Assembly: GCA_964559125.1 (NCBI GenBank)
Contig: CAZLGW010000010.1
Location: forward strand, 62,001-126,000
Direction: 5' to 3'
DNA from: Ravibacter sp964559125
GTDB taxonomy: Bacteria; Bacteroidota; Bacteroidia; Cytophagales; Spirosomataceae
DNA length: 64,000 nucleotides
Numbering within the stretch: position 1 is the first letter of the stretch; every line of letters begins with the position of its first letter. Below, in pieces: positions 1 through 8,766 of the stretch. The notes below the pieces were generated by a model, which made no database searches, had not been told where the DNA came from, and worked only from the letters and a program-made list of their open reading frames with translations. The position numbers and the translations under genes were made by a program.

Positions 1-276
1 TACCCGTATCCGTTCAGTAAAGCTTTTCAGATGCGGTGACGTATATAGGCCAACCCTGTAACCGCTGTGCTGTAAGACAGAGGCGAGCATATTGGAAATG
101 CTCCCTTTCCCGTTGGTGCCTGCCACGTGGATCGTTTCATAGCGATCCTGCGGATCTCCAAGGTATTTGCAGAATGCACGCGTAGTTTCGAGCCCCGGCT
201 TGTAAGCTCTGTGGCCGATATTATGAAAAACAGGCAACCTATTGTAGAGATAGGTCATGGCCTCCTCAAAAGTCAT
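1..276 (-). CDS. folC: Folylpolyglutamate synthase / dihydrofolate synthase, N-terminal part (runs off the window)
   Basis: This enzyme adds glutamate to folates and makes dihydrofolate in the cytoplasm. Only the first 92 codons are in the window. The reverse-strand translation starts MTFEEAMTYLYNRLP and contains HVAGTNGKGS (about residues 50-59), the Mur-ligase-type P-loop of FolC, followed by the GLYTSPHL motif. The ATG lies 14 bases after the tonB stop and is preceded by an AGGGGG ribosome-binding site, so it is probably co-transcribed with tonB. The C-terminal two thirds, including the glutamate-ligase domain, is missing because of the window edge, not a mutation. Confidence 0.9.
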   Translation of the reverse strand, partial: MTFEEAMTYLYNRLPVFHNIGHRAYKPGLETTRAFCKYLGDPQDRYETIHVAGTNGKGSISNMLASVLQHSGYRVGLYTSPHLKSFTERIRV

Positions 277-290
277 AAAAAAGCCCCCTG

Positions 291-1217
291 CTATTTCGAA
301 CGTATACGGAATGTAATAGTACCGGTCGATTCATCCGGTACGTTGGTGGATTCAGAAATGAAAGTAAGCGCTCTGACGGCATTACGGTACTGGTTGACCA
401 CCGCATAGTCGGTAATAGTCGTACTTTGAGTAATTACGTTCTTGACCCGGCCGCTTTTATCCACCACAATTTTGAATATAATATCGCCTGTGGCATCAGA
501 TTTATCGTTTACCTGCGGGCTTTGTTTCCATTTCCATCCTTTCAGGTTGTAGCCTACATTGGTACCGCCGCCACCGCCTGTTCCTTTATAACTATTGGCG
601 TATAAACTCCCCTCCTTGGCTCCTTTATCCCCTACTCCGCTGGCATCGTCCCCGTTATTGTTTCCTCCTACTCCGCTGGCAGTACCTGTAGTACCATTGC
701 TTCCGCTCGCTCCGCCTTTGGACTTGGAAAACAGGGCATCCTGATTAATAGGTTTCTCGGGCGCTTTGGTGGTAGCAGGTGCAGGCGTAGTGCTGCTGGC
801 GGACGTCGATGTCTTTTTTGTCTCTGCTGCAGGCTTTTCAACCACGGGACTTTCTGCTTTGGTAGTAATAACCGGCTTCTCAACCACCTTTGTAGTAGGT
901 GCCTTTTTCACCTCCGTCACTTTAGGGGCCGGGGGCACCGGTTTAGGAACCGCTTTCACTTCGGTCTTTTCCGGCTCCGGACGCATGTTTTCAGCTACTT
1001 TTGAATCGCTGGCTTTGTTAAAGGTCTGGATATTACCCGATCCTATCGGATCTACCCCGTAATTAACCTCCACAAAAAGCTCCATCGGCTCGAGTGGCGG
1101 AATAGTCCGCGTAAGCCGTACAAATGCCGTGGTAATAAGAAGAAAGGCCATTATCCCGAGGGAAAATGTCCACGATTTGGCTATTCTTTTGCGGTCTTCA
1201 GCATTGGCAAGTCCCAT
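291..1217 (-). CDS. tonB: TonB-family energy transducer
   Basis: This 308-residue protein should couple the inner-membrane proton motive force (through ExbB/ExbD, not seen here) to TonB-dependent outer-membrane transporters such as the SusC in this window. It has a short cytoplasmic tail, one membrane helix at about residues 16-33, and a long Pro/Lys/Thr-rich periplasmic spacer. A Gly/Asn-rich stretch follows (about 165-220), then a C-terminal TonB-like domain with GDIIFKIVVDKSGRV and a final TITFRIRSK strand. The ATG at 1217 leaves the helix near the N-terminus, as expected. folC follows closely. Several tonB paralogues are usual in this phylum, so the partner receptor is unknown. Confidence 0.85.
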   Translation of the reverse strand: MGLANAEDRKRIAKSWTFSLGIMAFLLITTAFVRLTRTIPPLEPMELFVEVNYGVDPIGSGNIQTFNKASDSKVAENMRPEPEKTEVKAVPKPVPPAPKVTEVKKAPTTKVVEKPVITTKAESPVVEKPAAETKKTSTSASSTTPAPATTKAPEKPINQDALFSKSKGGASGSNGTTGTASGVGGNNNGDDASGVGDKGAKEGSLYANSYKGTGGGGGTNVGYNLKGWKWKQSPQVNDKSDATGDIIFKIVVDKSGRVKNVITQSTTITDYAVVNQYRNAVRALTFISESTNVPDESTGTITFRIRSK

Positions 1218-1320
1218 GGCAGTAGTCTGTATCTTTTTCCGCTTCAGCGGCTGTTAATGTCTGTTTACAACGGTTTGGACTCTACTTCTTCAGGAAAGTT
1301 TAAACTCAGCTCCCTGAAAG

Positions 1321-1391
1321 GTTATCCACAAAGATCGAAAGTTATCCACAAAAGTCGAAAATTCTCTATAAGGACTGGATAGTTATCCACA
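1321..1391 (+). promoter_or_regulatory. Cluster of three same-orientation DnaA-box-like 9-mers
   Basis: TTATCCACA, identical to the high-affinity E. coli DnaA box, occurs three times on the plus strand at 1322-1330, 1342-1350 and 1383-1391. The first two lie in a 20-bp tandem duplication (1321-1340 and 1341-1360, 18 of 20 bases identical). Starts are 20 and 41 bases apart, close to whole helical turns. The cluster fills the gap between the SPOR gene stop and tonB, starting about 105 bp upstream of the tonB start. DnaA binding is inferred from sequence only. Possible roles are control of tonB, DnaA titration, or part of an origin. Confidence 0.6.
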
Positions 1392-1398
1392 CAAACCC

Positions 1399-2424
1399 TT
1401 ATCTCTGCTTATATATCCATGCCCCTTTAGCTGTTTTACTGAGAGCAGGAATCACCTTTTGTGCCTCATTCCAACTGCTGAATTCTCCGGCGCAGAGCAT
1501 GTACCTGTCGCGGACGGTCAGTGTCCTGACAGATTCATAGCCTTCGGCGCGAAGTTTTTCGGCCATCTGGACACCATATTTATCAAGCGAGCTTTTTGAT
1601 TCATAGACGGATGCTATCACAAAGAATTTTTTCTCTGAAACAGCAGTATTTTCGTCCGGATCTGCAACATCGGCCCCGACAACTTCTTCCGTAACCTCTG
1701 CGGGCGTCACTATGGTTTCTTCAACCGGTTTAAAGGCTGTCGGCAAAGCCTCCGTAGCTCCCCCGGTCTTTTCCGGACCTACGAACAGGCTGCGGACGGT
1801 TTCTACGGGACTAAGAGAACTGGTTTCACCCGGCTCCCGGGAAAGAACGACGCTGACGTATACCAGCACACATGCGATGCTTGCAGCACTTATCCAGTTA
1901 CCCCATGCGATTTTCCCGGATGGCCTGGTATAAGGGGCGGCAGACGATACCTCTATTTCATACTTTGCAGAAGCTTCTTCCCCGATCACCGGCAGTTGCT
2001 GCAGCTTCAGGTCTGAAGCTGCTACGGGTGACAACCCGTAAAACTCGGCATGAAAGTTGCGGGAATTATCCGGTTGGAAAACAAGCCTTCCCTCCGGGTT
2101 TAGCTGGAAAGATCCGATGCCTCCAAGTGTAACTGTCTTGTTTTTCCTGATCAGCGACTGAACGGTCTGCACAAAATCATGGATATGCCTTTTGGCTTCC
2201 CCGTAAGGCAGCCCTTCGTTTTCGGATATGTATTTGGTAAGAAGTCCGTCGTCGATCTTGAGCACTTCATTAAATGCAACCTTTCTTTCCGAAGGCAGGT
2301 ACCTCCCCGACGACGGCTCGAAACGGGCAGGAAGATATTGGGTCAGCACTCCACCAAACTCAGGAATAATAACGCAATCCTGGTCGTAAAGAAGTCGTTT
2401 GATGTATTTTTCTACTTCTACCAT
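1399..2424 (-). CDS. HU-like / SPOR domain membrane protein
   Basis: This 341-residue protein has the architecture of Bacteroidota cell-envelope SPOR proteins. The N-terminal 130 or so residues resemble the paired CCDC81-type HU-like domains (start VEVEKYIKRLLYDQ, later TVTLGGIGSF). One membrane helix follows at about 176-195, then an acidic linker. A C-terminal SPOR domain covers about 263-341, starting FFVIASVYESK and ending AKGAWIYKQR. SPOR domains bind denuded peptidoglycan at division sites, so a septal role is likely, with the HU-like part in the cytoplasm. The HU assignment rests on general resemblance; the SPOR part is firmer. Confidence 0.75.
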   Translation of the reverse strand: MVEVEKYIKRLLYDQDCVIIPEFGGVLTQYLPARFEPSSGRYLPSERKVAFNEVLKIDDGLLTKYISENEGLPYGEAKRHIHDFVQTVQSLIRKNKTVTLGGIGSFQLNPEGRLVFQPDNSRNFHAEFYGLSPVAASDLKLQQLPVIGEEASAKYEIEVSSAAPYTRPSGKIAWGNWISAASIACVLVYVSVVLSREPGETSSLSPVETVRSLFVGPEKTGGATEALPTAFKPVEETIVTPAEVTEEVVGADVADPDENTAVSEKKFFVIASVYESKSSLDKYGVQMAEKLRAEGYESVRTLTVRDRYMLCAGEFSSWNEAQKVIPALSKTAKGAWIYKQR

Positions 2425-2454
2425 TTTAGTTGCCGGCTTTTTCTAAACGGAAAG

Positions 2455-4116
2455 TTAGAAAGAAAAAGACAAACCACCAACAAAATTCAGCCCTTGTTGC
2501 CTGTAATTCATATAACGCTCGTACTCTTTGCCAAAAATGTTGTTGATGGTAACGAAGGCCGAGAAATTCCTTGTCAGCAGGTAATCGATCTTCAGGTTGA
2601 GGTCGGCAACAGGCTTGAGCTTCCTGATCTCACCCGATTGAAAATTGACGCCTTTTATCCCTGTAAGCGTATAAAACTCGCTGGTAATAAAGAGCTTTTT
2701 GCTGATTGTAAGCGCATTGAACCAACTGAAACTGAAACGCGGGCGATGCCATGCCTCTTCCACATTGCTTACGCCGTAGTCATAAAAGCTGGTTTTCACC
2801 GATGTGCTGAAAAGATCCCCGAACTGGTACCCGGCTTCACCCGATATGGTCATCACATTGGTTTTCCCGCTGTCGTAGATCGCCGAAAATCTCGTCGTGT
2901 CTGACAGCGAGTTGTTGAAGAAATAAAAGTTGCGGTAACTGGCAAAAGCCACTTTGGCCTCGTAGTTGAGTCCTTCCATTTCTCCTTTGATACCTGCATA
3001 GATATCGGAATTCTTAATAGTATTGGCCACTAAAATATTGGAGCCAAGCCATTGGTTCTCAGACAGGAACGACCTGAGTGTATTCCTTACTATATCGCCG
3101 TTATAGCCTGCCTTGATATGTACGCCCGGCATAGGCGACACATCCAGGTCTACAACCGGGAATGCCCGCGTACGGTTCACATCCAGGCCGTTGTCGGTCT
3201 CATTGACCACGTTCAGACCGGCCGTAAGTGAAAACAAATCATCCACATACTTAAACAAAGGCTTTACCCTGAACATATTCCTGTTAAAAGTCTTGTCCAT
3301 ATCCACCCTTTGCGAAACATATGCATCCGCATCGAAGATCGCATATACGTTGTCGGTTATGGGTAGGGAGGTCTGCAGGTTTGTGCCCCAGTCTACTTCC
3401 GAAGAGCTGTAACGGTCCTTGATCGTGTTGAGCATGGTCACTACCTTGTAGTCGATAAGGCTGTTGGGTTCTGTGTTTTCCAGTCCTAGCTTTACCCCGA
3501 AGCGATTGAGGGTCTGCCTGATCGTATCCCTGTCTACAACAACCCCTTCCGGCTGCTTCTGGTAGCCGTAGAAATAATAATTCTTGCGTTCGTATTCAAT
3601 ACCTCCGTCTACCTTAAACGCAGCGCCCAGGTATTTGGCGCCGACACGCATCAGTGTATTACCGTTTGCGGAGTTTTTACCGTCGACCGGGCCCGTAGAT
3701 GCCGAAAGATGCTTCAGTTCGGCGGTAGCAACGATGTCTTCGCTGGTACGGGAACTGATGAAGGCCTCGCCCAGGAAACGACCGAAGTTACCGGCGCCGA
3801 GCTTGATATAATTATTCAGCGGTTCGGGCAGCTCTTTCCGCTCTTTTTCGTCGGAAGAGACTGCTACCGAAGGCACAATGGTCGGGCTTGCCGCCCCCAT
3901 TTTCACATCGTTGAAACGATAGTTGACCTTGCTTTCTTCAGTTTTTGAAGCTGCAGGCTGTGCCTTATCGCGAAGCCGGTCGGCTTGTGGGAACTCGATA
4001 TTTTTCTCTTTCAGGATTTCGTAAGTCTGGCTTTCGATCTCGCCGCGCTGACCGTAGGATAGCAAAGCCGTAAAAACCAGCGCCGACGAAAAAATATATC
4101 TTGCTTTCGATTTCAT
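2455..4116 (-). CDS. Plugless TonB-receptor-like outer-membrane beta-barrel protein
   Basis: The protein (553 residues from this start) has a signal peptide (MKSKARYIFSSALVF...SYGQ) and long alternating strands. It ends in phenylalanine (GGLSFSF), typical of outer-membrane barrels. The C-terminal segment NIFGKEYERYMNYRQQGLNF resembles the last strands of TonB-dependent receptors, but no plug domain or TonB box is visible. The start at 4116 is preferred over one 12 codons upstream because a strong GGAGG lies just before it and it places the signal peptide at the N-terminus. It follows the large TPR gene by about 40 bp, so the two may work together in the envelope. Ligand unknown. Confidence 0.7.
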   Translation of the reverse strand: MKSKARYIFSSALVFTALLSYGQRGEIESQTYEILKEKNIEFPQADRLRDKAQPAASKTEESKVNYRFNDVKMGAASPTIVPSVAVSSDEKERKELPEPLNNYIKLGAGNFGRFLGEAFISSRTSEDIVATAELKHLSASTGPVDGKNSANGNTLMRVGAKYLGAAFKVDGGIEYERKNYYFYGYQKQPEGVVVDRDTIRQTLNRFGVKLGLENTEPNSLIDYKVVTMLNTIKDRYSSSEVDWGTNLQTSLPITDNVYAIFDADAYVSQRVDMDKTFNRNMFRVKPLFKYVDDLFSLTAGLNVVNETDNGLDVNRTRAFPVVDLDVSPMPGVHIKAGYNGDIVRNTLRSFLSENQWLGSNILVANTIKNSDIYAGIKGEMEGLNYEAKVAFASYRNFYFFNNSLSDTTRFSAIYDSGKTNVMTISGEAGYQFGDLFSTSVKTSFYDYGVSNVEEAWHRPRFSFSWFNALTISKKLFITSEFYTLTGIKGVNFQSGEIRKLKPVADLNLKIDYLLTRNFSAFVTINNIFGKEYERYMNYRQQGLNFVGGLSFSF

Positions 4117-4158
4117 ATTAACCTCCAGGGGTCTGTTATTGAATGACTTCATAAGTTG

Positions 4159-7100
4159 TTACCGGTTGGCGTCAATTTTAGCCAGCTTTTCTTTGGCTGT
4201 TGTCACGGCTTCCTGGTCGTCCGAGTTTTCAATAATGGAATTCAGGGTAGCTTTTGCCTGCGCCGTTTCGTTGGTTGCCACGTAAACGTCGGACAGCAGA
4301 AGAAATGACTTCACTCTCCACTGGTCGTACCCGTCAAACGTCTTGCTCAGCTCAAAGATCGTCGTCTCCGCTTCTTTATACTTCTTTTGCTGGTATTCAC
4401 TGAGCGCCACCAGGTATTTGGCTTCTGCGCCGACCTCATCCTTATAGTCCGTAGCTACCTTTTTCAGTATATCGGCAGCCTGGGCGGAATTGCCTTGATC
4501 GAAAGCTATTTTCCCTTCGAGAAGACGGGCTTTGCCTACTCCGTCAGGAATGACATTACCCAGGTTGATCACCTCCCGTACATACACCATGGCGCTGTCG
4601 TAGCGCTTAAGCGAATAGTAGGTATCCATCAAACCGATCCAGGCAATGCCCTGTTCTTTTTTATTTTCCGCATTTCTTAACAACACCCTGTAGCTGGAAA
4701 CCGCGTTGGAGAAATTCCCCCTGTCAATTTCCAGTTCAGCCGAACGCTGCGCAGCTGTGGCGACATAGGTCGAACGGTTGTCATTGATCACCTGCCCGTA
4801 AAGCTGGAGCGCCTTGCCGATGTCATTAAGCTTGTCATAGGAAGCGGCCAGGAAGTACCTGGCATCGTAGAGATATTTGCTTCCCTGGTAAGATTGCTGA
4901 AATCTGTCGAGGGCATCTATTGCAGCCTGGTATTTTTCAGCATAGAAAAGGTTCCTGGCATTCTCAAACTCCACGTCCTCGAGCTTGTTGTTGCCCGGGT
5001 TGTTTTTCCGCACTACGCTCAACACCTGGTTAAATTCTTCTGGGCGCCCGACAGCCGAATAGGCTTCCTGGATCCCTTCCAGGGCACTGCTGGCCGACGG
5101 AGATGAGGGGAATTCGCTCAGGATACGCTTGAAATCGGTAATAGCGTGCTCATACACCTGGATGTTGTAATACGACTGAGCCCTTCGCAGCAGCGCCGCC
5201 GGGATCATATAGCTCTTGGGCTGCTCGTTGATCAGCCTTGTAAAACCTTTGATAGCGGGAGAATAATCTTCCTTATGAAAATCTATGTCTGCTATCTGGA
5301 ACAGTGCATCGTCAACATAGCTCGATTTGGGGTATTGCCTGATCAACTGCTCGAATTGCGCTTTTGCCTGGTCTTCGCGGTTCATGTAGACCATCGTCCT
5401 GCCTTTCTGGAAAAGCGCATAGTCATTGTCCACTTTCCCGGAAGCAGAAACCCTTTCGTAGGTCTTCATCGCTTCGGTGTAGTTCTTCCCGGCAAGGTAA
5501 CAATCGGCAAGCCTGGTGGTAGCGTCTTCAAGCATCTGCGAATCGATGCCTTCAGGACGGGACAGGAAGTCCCTGAAGTAGCCCAGCGCTTTACTGTATT
5601 CTTTCTGGTTGTAGTGCATGTATCCCAGCGCGTATAGACTTTTCTGACCGTAAACGCCTGTCTTGGGATCCTTTGAAAGCTGAGTATAGACAGGTGTCGC
5701 CCTGTCCAACTGGCCGAGCCCGGCGAAAGATTCAGCCTTCAGATACTGCGCAGCTACGTTCAGCGACTCATCCATCGGGTTCTTGAGCGATTTATCCAGG
5801 TTGACAATCGCATTCTGAAATGCCTGCCTGTTAAAATCAGCTACCGCCTGGTTATAGGTGAGACGCTGATAGGTTGTGTTGAGCTCCGGGGTACGTTTTT
5901 TGAGCTTCTCTATATAAGTGATAGCAGCAGCATTGTTATTGGCTTTGGCATACGTATCGGCAATCAGCTGATCTACCTCCTCCGTATATTTACTGTTGGG
6001 ATATCTCGATGCAAAATTCTGCAGCTCTTTGAGTGCGTCGTTGTGATTACCCAACTCTACCAGCACTTTGGCTGCATTAAAGCTCGCTTCTTCTTTTACA
6101 ACCGGGTTGAAATCCATGCGGGAAGCGTTCTGAAACGAAGTAAGCGCATAGTTGGGCGTCCCTTCCTGCAGATAGCTGATCCCCAGAAGATAAGACGCGT
6201 ACTGGGCAGTGGAATCTTTACCGGCAGCTACACTCTTAAGAATATCGATAGCGCTTTTGAAATTCTCATTCCTGAACTGCGCATGGCCGTAGTGAAGGGC
6301 CACCAGCGGATTGAGCGTTTTTTTACCGGCTATTTTCTGATAGCGCTCATAAGCAGTTGCCGCTCCTTTATAATCTCCCTTCAGGTAATAGACCTCGGCT
6401 ACATAGAGCGCCACTTCATCCATTTTCTGACCGCTGCCTTTGAGCACCCTCTCACCGTAGGTTACCAGCTCATCGTAGCGGTTAAGATTATAAAGCGAGG
6501 TGACGATCCAGTTAGGGACAAGGTCTTTATAATAAGGATGGTTTTCCAGCCTTGTAAAATCCGAGTAGGCTTCCTGGTATTTTTTGTTCTTGTATTGAAT
6601 TACGCCTGAATAATAAGCGGCATCAGCCCAGTTGGAAAACGAAGTCCTCGTTTTCAACCCGTTGAACAAGGCAAGCGCCTTGTCTTCCTGCTTGGTGTAG
6701 TAATAGGACATAGCCAACTGGTAGGTACTTTCCTCTTTCTTGGCTTCTGAACCGGCATACTTAACCGCTTTCTCCAGGTAGCCGATAGCTTTGTCATAAT
6801 CTTTATTGTCATAAAAATGCCTTCCCAGGTCGCTGTAGATAAGCTGCGCTTTCGGATGCTCCGCATGGTTTCGTACAAAACGGTCTACCTGCATTTCCGC
6901 TTCAGGGTAGTTGAGGTAAAGGCCTGTCACTGCTATATAATATTGTGCGGTAACAGAATTATAATCGCTCGTACTGAGTAAGGGGCTACTTTCTTTCAGA
7001 TATTCGGAAAACTCCTGCCGGGCAGCCAGAAAGTTAGATTTTTCAAAAAATTCCAGGCCTTTCCGGAAACGGGCTTCCGGTTCGGAATAACCGAGAGTAT

Positions 7101-7173
7101 TCTGGGCATCGGCCGGAAGGCCGTACATAGCGGCCAGGCACCCGGCAATTAAAAGGCTTCGTTTAAAAAACAT
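4159..7173 (-). CDS. Large periplasmic tetratricopeptide-repeat protein
   Basis: This 1004-residue protein has an N-terminal signal peptide (MFFKRSLLIAGCLAAMYGLPADAQ). Almost all the rest is helical TPR-type repeats, for example DYDKAIGYLEKAVKYA and KEYSKALGYFRDFL. No catalytic motif is visible. Such solenoids act as protein-protein scaffolds, here in the periplasm or attached to the outer membrane. It is the first gene of an apparent run with the barrel protein and the SPOR protein on the same strand. Parts resemble the repeat region of YbgF/BamD-like proteins (FEQLIRQYPKSSYVDDALFQIAD), but no specific orthology is claimed. Confidence 0.8.
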   Translation of the reverse strand: MFFKRSLLIAGCLAAMYGLPADAQNTLGYSEPEARFRKGLEFFEKSNFLAARQEFSEYLKESSPLLSTSDYNSVTAQYYIAVTGLYLNYPEAEMQVDRFVRNHAEHPKAQLIYSDLGRHFYDNKDYDKAIGYLEKAVKYAGSEAKKEESTYQLAMSYYYTKQEDKALALFNGLKTRTSFSNWADAAYYSGVIQYKNKKYQEAYSDFTRLENHPYYKDLVPNWIVTSLYNLNRYDELVTYGERVLKGSGQKMDEVALYVAEVYYLKGDYKGAATAYERYQKIAGKKTLNPLVALHYGHAQFRNENFKSAIDILKSVAAGKDSTAQYASYLLGISYLQEGTPNYALTSFQNASRMDFNPVVKEEASFNAAKVLVELGNHNDALKELQNFASRYPNSKYTEEVDQLIADTYAKANNNAAAITYIEKLKKRTPELNTTYQRLTYNQAVADFNRQAFQNAIVNLDKSLKNPMDESLNVAAQYLKAESFAGLGQLDRATPVYTQLSKDPKTGVYGQKSLYALGYMHYNQKEYSKALGYFRDFLSRPEGIDSQMLEDATTRLADCYLAGKNYTEAMKTYERVSASGKVDNDYALFQKGRTMVYMNREDQAKAQFEQLIRQYPKSSYVDDALFQIADIDFHKEDYSPAIKGFTRLINEQPKSYMIPAALLRRAQSYYNIQVYEHAITDFKRILSEFPSSPSASSALEGIQEAYSAVGRPEEFNQVLSVVRKNNPGNNKLEDVEFENARNLFYAEKYQAAIDALDRFQQSYQGSKYLYDARYFLAASYDKLNDIGKALQLYGQVINDNRSTYVATAAQRSAELEIDRGNFSNAVSSYRVLLRNAENKKEQGIAWIGLMDTYYSLKRYDSAMVYVREVINLGNVIPDGVGKARLLEGKIAFDQGNSAQAADILKKVATDYKDEVGAEAKYLVALSEYQQKKYKEAETTIFELSKTFDGYDQWRVKSFLLLSDVYVATNETAQAKATLNSIIENSDDQEAVTTAKEKLAKIDANR

Positions 7174-7285
7174 ATAGGATTAATAAGAGAATTTCAATTG
7201 AAAACGAATGTAGTACAAAAAGCGTATAAGCTTGGGTAAAATGCCCGAAAATAATCCGCAGACGTATTCATGGCTGTAAAGATCT

Positions 7286-7540
7286 TCAGAAAATGATCCC
7301 GCTGCGCCGCAAAGCGCCCGTAAAATCATCGTGCATCGCGCGGAACCGGTCCTGAACCTGTCGGAGAAGCAGCTTATCTACAAGAGCGTCTATTTCTCCA
7401 TCTGATGCCACCTCGGTTTCATCCAATTTATAGATCTGTTCGTACTGTCCGCCTGCCTCAAATTTTATTATGTACTTTCCATTCCACTGATAAAGGCTAA
7501 TTTTGTGGAAAGAATTGGGTATATCGCGGAGATATCTCAT
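7286..7540 (-). CDS. Small conserved hypothetical protein
   Basis: The proposed product has 84 residues, starting MRYLRDIPNSFHK and containing LYQWNGKYIIKFEAGG and YEQIYKLDE. It is hydrophilic, with no signal or membrane helix. The open frame extends further upstream, but a longer start would overlap the opposite-strand lipoprotein gene at 7599, so the ATG at 7540 is chosen. No clear Shine-Dalgarno sequence is present, which is common in this phylum. The sequence looks like a real compact protein rather than a shadow, since nothing better is coded on the other strand here. Function unknown. Confidence 0.55.
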   Translation of the reverse strand: MRYLRDIPNSFHKISLYQWNGKYIIKFEAGGQYEQIYKLDETEVASDGEIDALVDKLLLRQVQDRFRAMHDDFTGALRRSGIIF

Positions 7541-7598
7541 AAAGGGCTTAAAATAGTTCACTGAGCTTGATCGCAAAAGTAATAAATAGGTATCAGGG

Positions 7599-8627
7599 AT
7601 GAAAATAATTGTACCGGTGGCATTGCTTGCGGCAATCTGCTGCCTGTTTTCCTGTTCGAACCAGGACAAATCGGAGGCCTCAGTATTCTTTCTGAAAGGA
7701 AATATACAATTTAAGGAAAAGCAGTTTGCCGAAGCCGTACGGCTTTACGACGAAGCCATTAAAAAGTACCCCGCGCTGACCGACGCCTATCTCAACAAGG
7801 GGCTGGCGCTGGTGGAGCTCGAGAAACCCGAACTGGCATACGATGTTTTCACTGCCGCGCTGGTGGAGGAAGACGGTTTTCACGAAGCCAGGCTGGCCCG
7901 GGCCGAAGCAGCTCTCCGGCTCGGCCGTCTTAACCAGGCAGAAGACGACCTGGCATTGCTGGCTAATGTATACCGCGATTCGACGAGGTACTACCTCATA
8001 AAGGGAAATCTCATGGTAGATCGTAACAGGAAGGAAGCTGCATACGCTGATTTTGAGAGAGCCATCATGTTGAACGGTGAAAACGTGGAGGCCCTGGTCA
8101 ACCGCGGAACGCTTCTTTTCGAAGACGGGAAGATCAGGGAAGCAAAAGAAGATTTTTCAATGGCATTGAGCCTCAATCCTGTTCAGAAGGAGGCTCTTAA
8201 CAATATGGGGATGGTGGTGATGAGGGAGGGCGATCCTGAAAAGGCGCTCGAATACTTCGATAAGGTTCTGATCAGGATCCCGAATGAAGCATTTACCCTT
8301 AACAATAAAGGAGAAGCACTTCTGAAATCAGGCAGGGCTGAAGAGGCTCTGAAAGCCCTGACGAGGTCCCTTGAGCTTAAGCCGGACAACGGCCATACGC
8401 TCAAAAACCTGGGGCTGTATTACCTCGAGCGTAAGGATTATGCAAAAGCATCAGAATTCTTTGACCGGGCAGTAGCGCTGGAACAGCATGTACCGGGACT
8501 GCACGGTCTTGCCGGAAAAGCCCGCTGGCATCTTAACGACCTGGCGGGAGCCTGCAAGGTCTGGGCTGTGGGGAAGATTCTCAAGGACTCACTGGCGGTA
8601 GCGGAGTCAGGGGTGTATTGTAAATAG
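7599..8627 (+). CDS. TPR-repeat lipoprotein
   Basis: This 342-residue protein has a lipoprotein signal (LFSC, lipidated Cys at residue 19) followed by about eight TPR units, such as KQFAEAVRLYDEAIKKYPAL, EKALEYFDKVLIRIPNE and EEALKALTRSLELKPDN. It probably sits on the periplasmic side of the inner or outer membrane as a scaffold. It stands alone, divergent from the small hypothetical gene and convergent with menD. No enzymatic motif is visible. Confidence 0.8.
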   Translation: MKIIVPVALLAAICCLFSCSNQDKSEASVFFLKGNIQFKEKQFAEAVRLYDEAIKKYPALTDAYLNKGLALVELEKPELAYDVFTAALVEEDGFHEARLARAEAALRLGRLNQAEDDLALLANVYRDSTRYYLIKGNLMVDRNRKEAAYADFERAIMLNGENVEALVNRGTLLFEDGKIREAKEDFSMALSLNPVQKEALNNMGMVVMREGDPEKALEYFDKVLIRIPNEAFTLNNKGEALLKSGRAEEALKALTRSLELKPDNGHTLKNLGLYYLERKDYAKASEFFDRAVALEQHVPGLHGLAGKARWHLNDLAGACKVWAVGKILKDSLAVAESGVYCK

Positions 8628-8648
8628 AAGATAATTTTTTTAAAGCAA

Positions 8649-8740
8649 TCTCTGTGGTCCTCCCTTTTTTCTCTGCGGTTCTCTGTGTCAGAAAAGGTTA
8701 CACAGAGAGCCACAGAGAAAAAATAAGAGAGCCACGGAGA
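8649..8740. repeat. CACAGAG-type inverted repeat
   Basis: Two roughly 40-bp arms (8649-8688 and 8700-8740) are imperfect reverse complements separated by about 11 bases. Each arm contains two copies of a CACAGAG or CACGGAG motif around an A-rich or T-rich spacer. The element lies between the convergent ends of the TPR lipoprotein gene and menD. Related single or paired arms occur at 16264-16310 and 37617-37815, so this is a dispersed family in this genome. It could also act as a bidirectional transcript-end hairpin. Confidence 0.7.
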
Positions 8741-8766
8741 AATGAAGAACTATGTTTCTCCGGCTA

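Noticed and set aside
1321..1391. Calling the DnaA-box cluster a replication origin
   Set aside because: No AT-rich melting region, no origin-linked genes, and no strand switch in gene direction here; kept as a regulatory candidate only.
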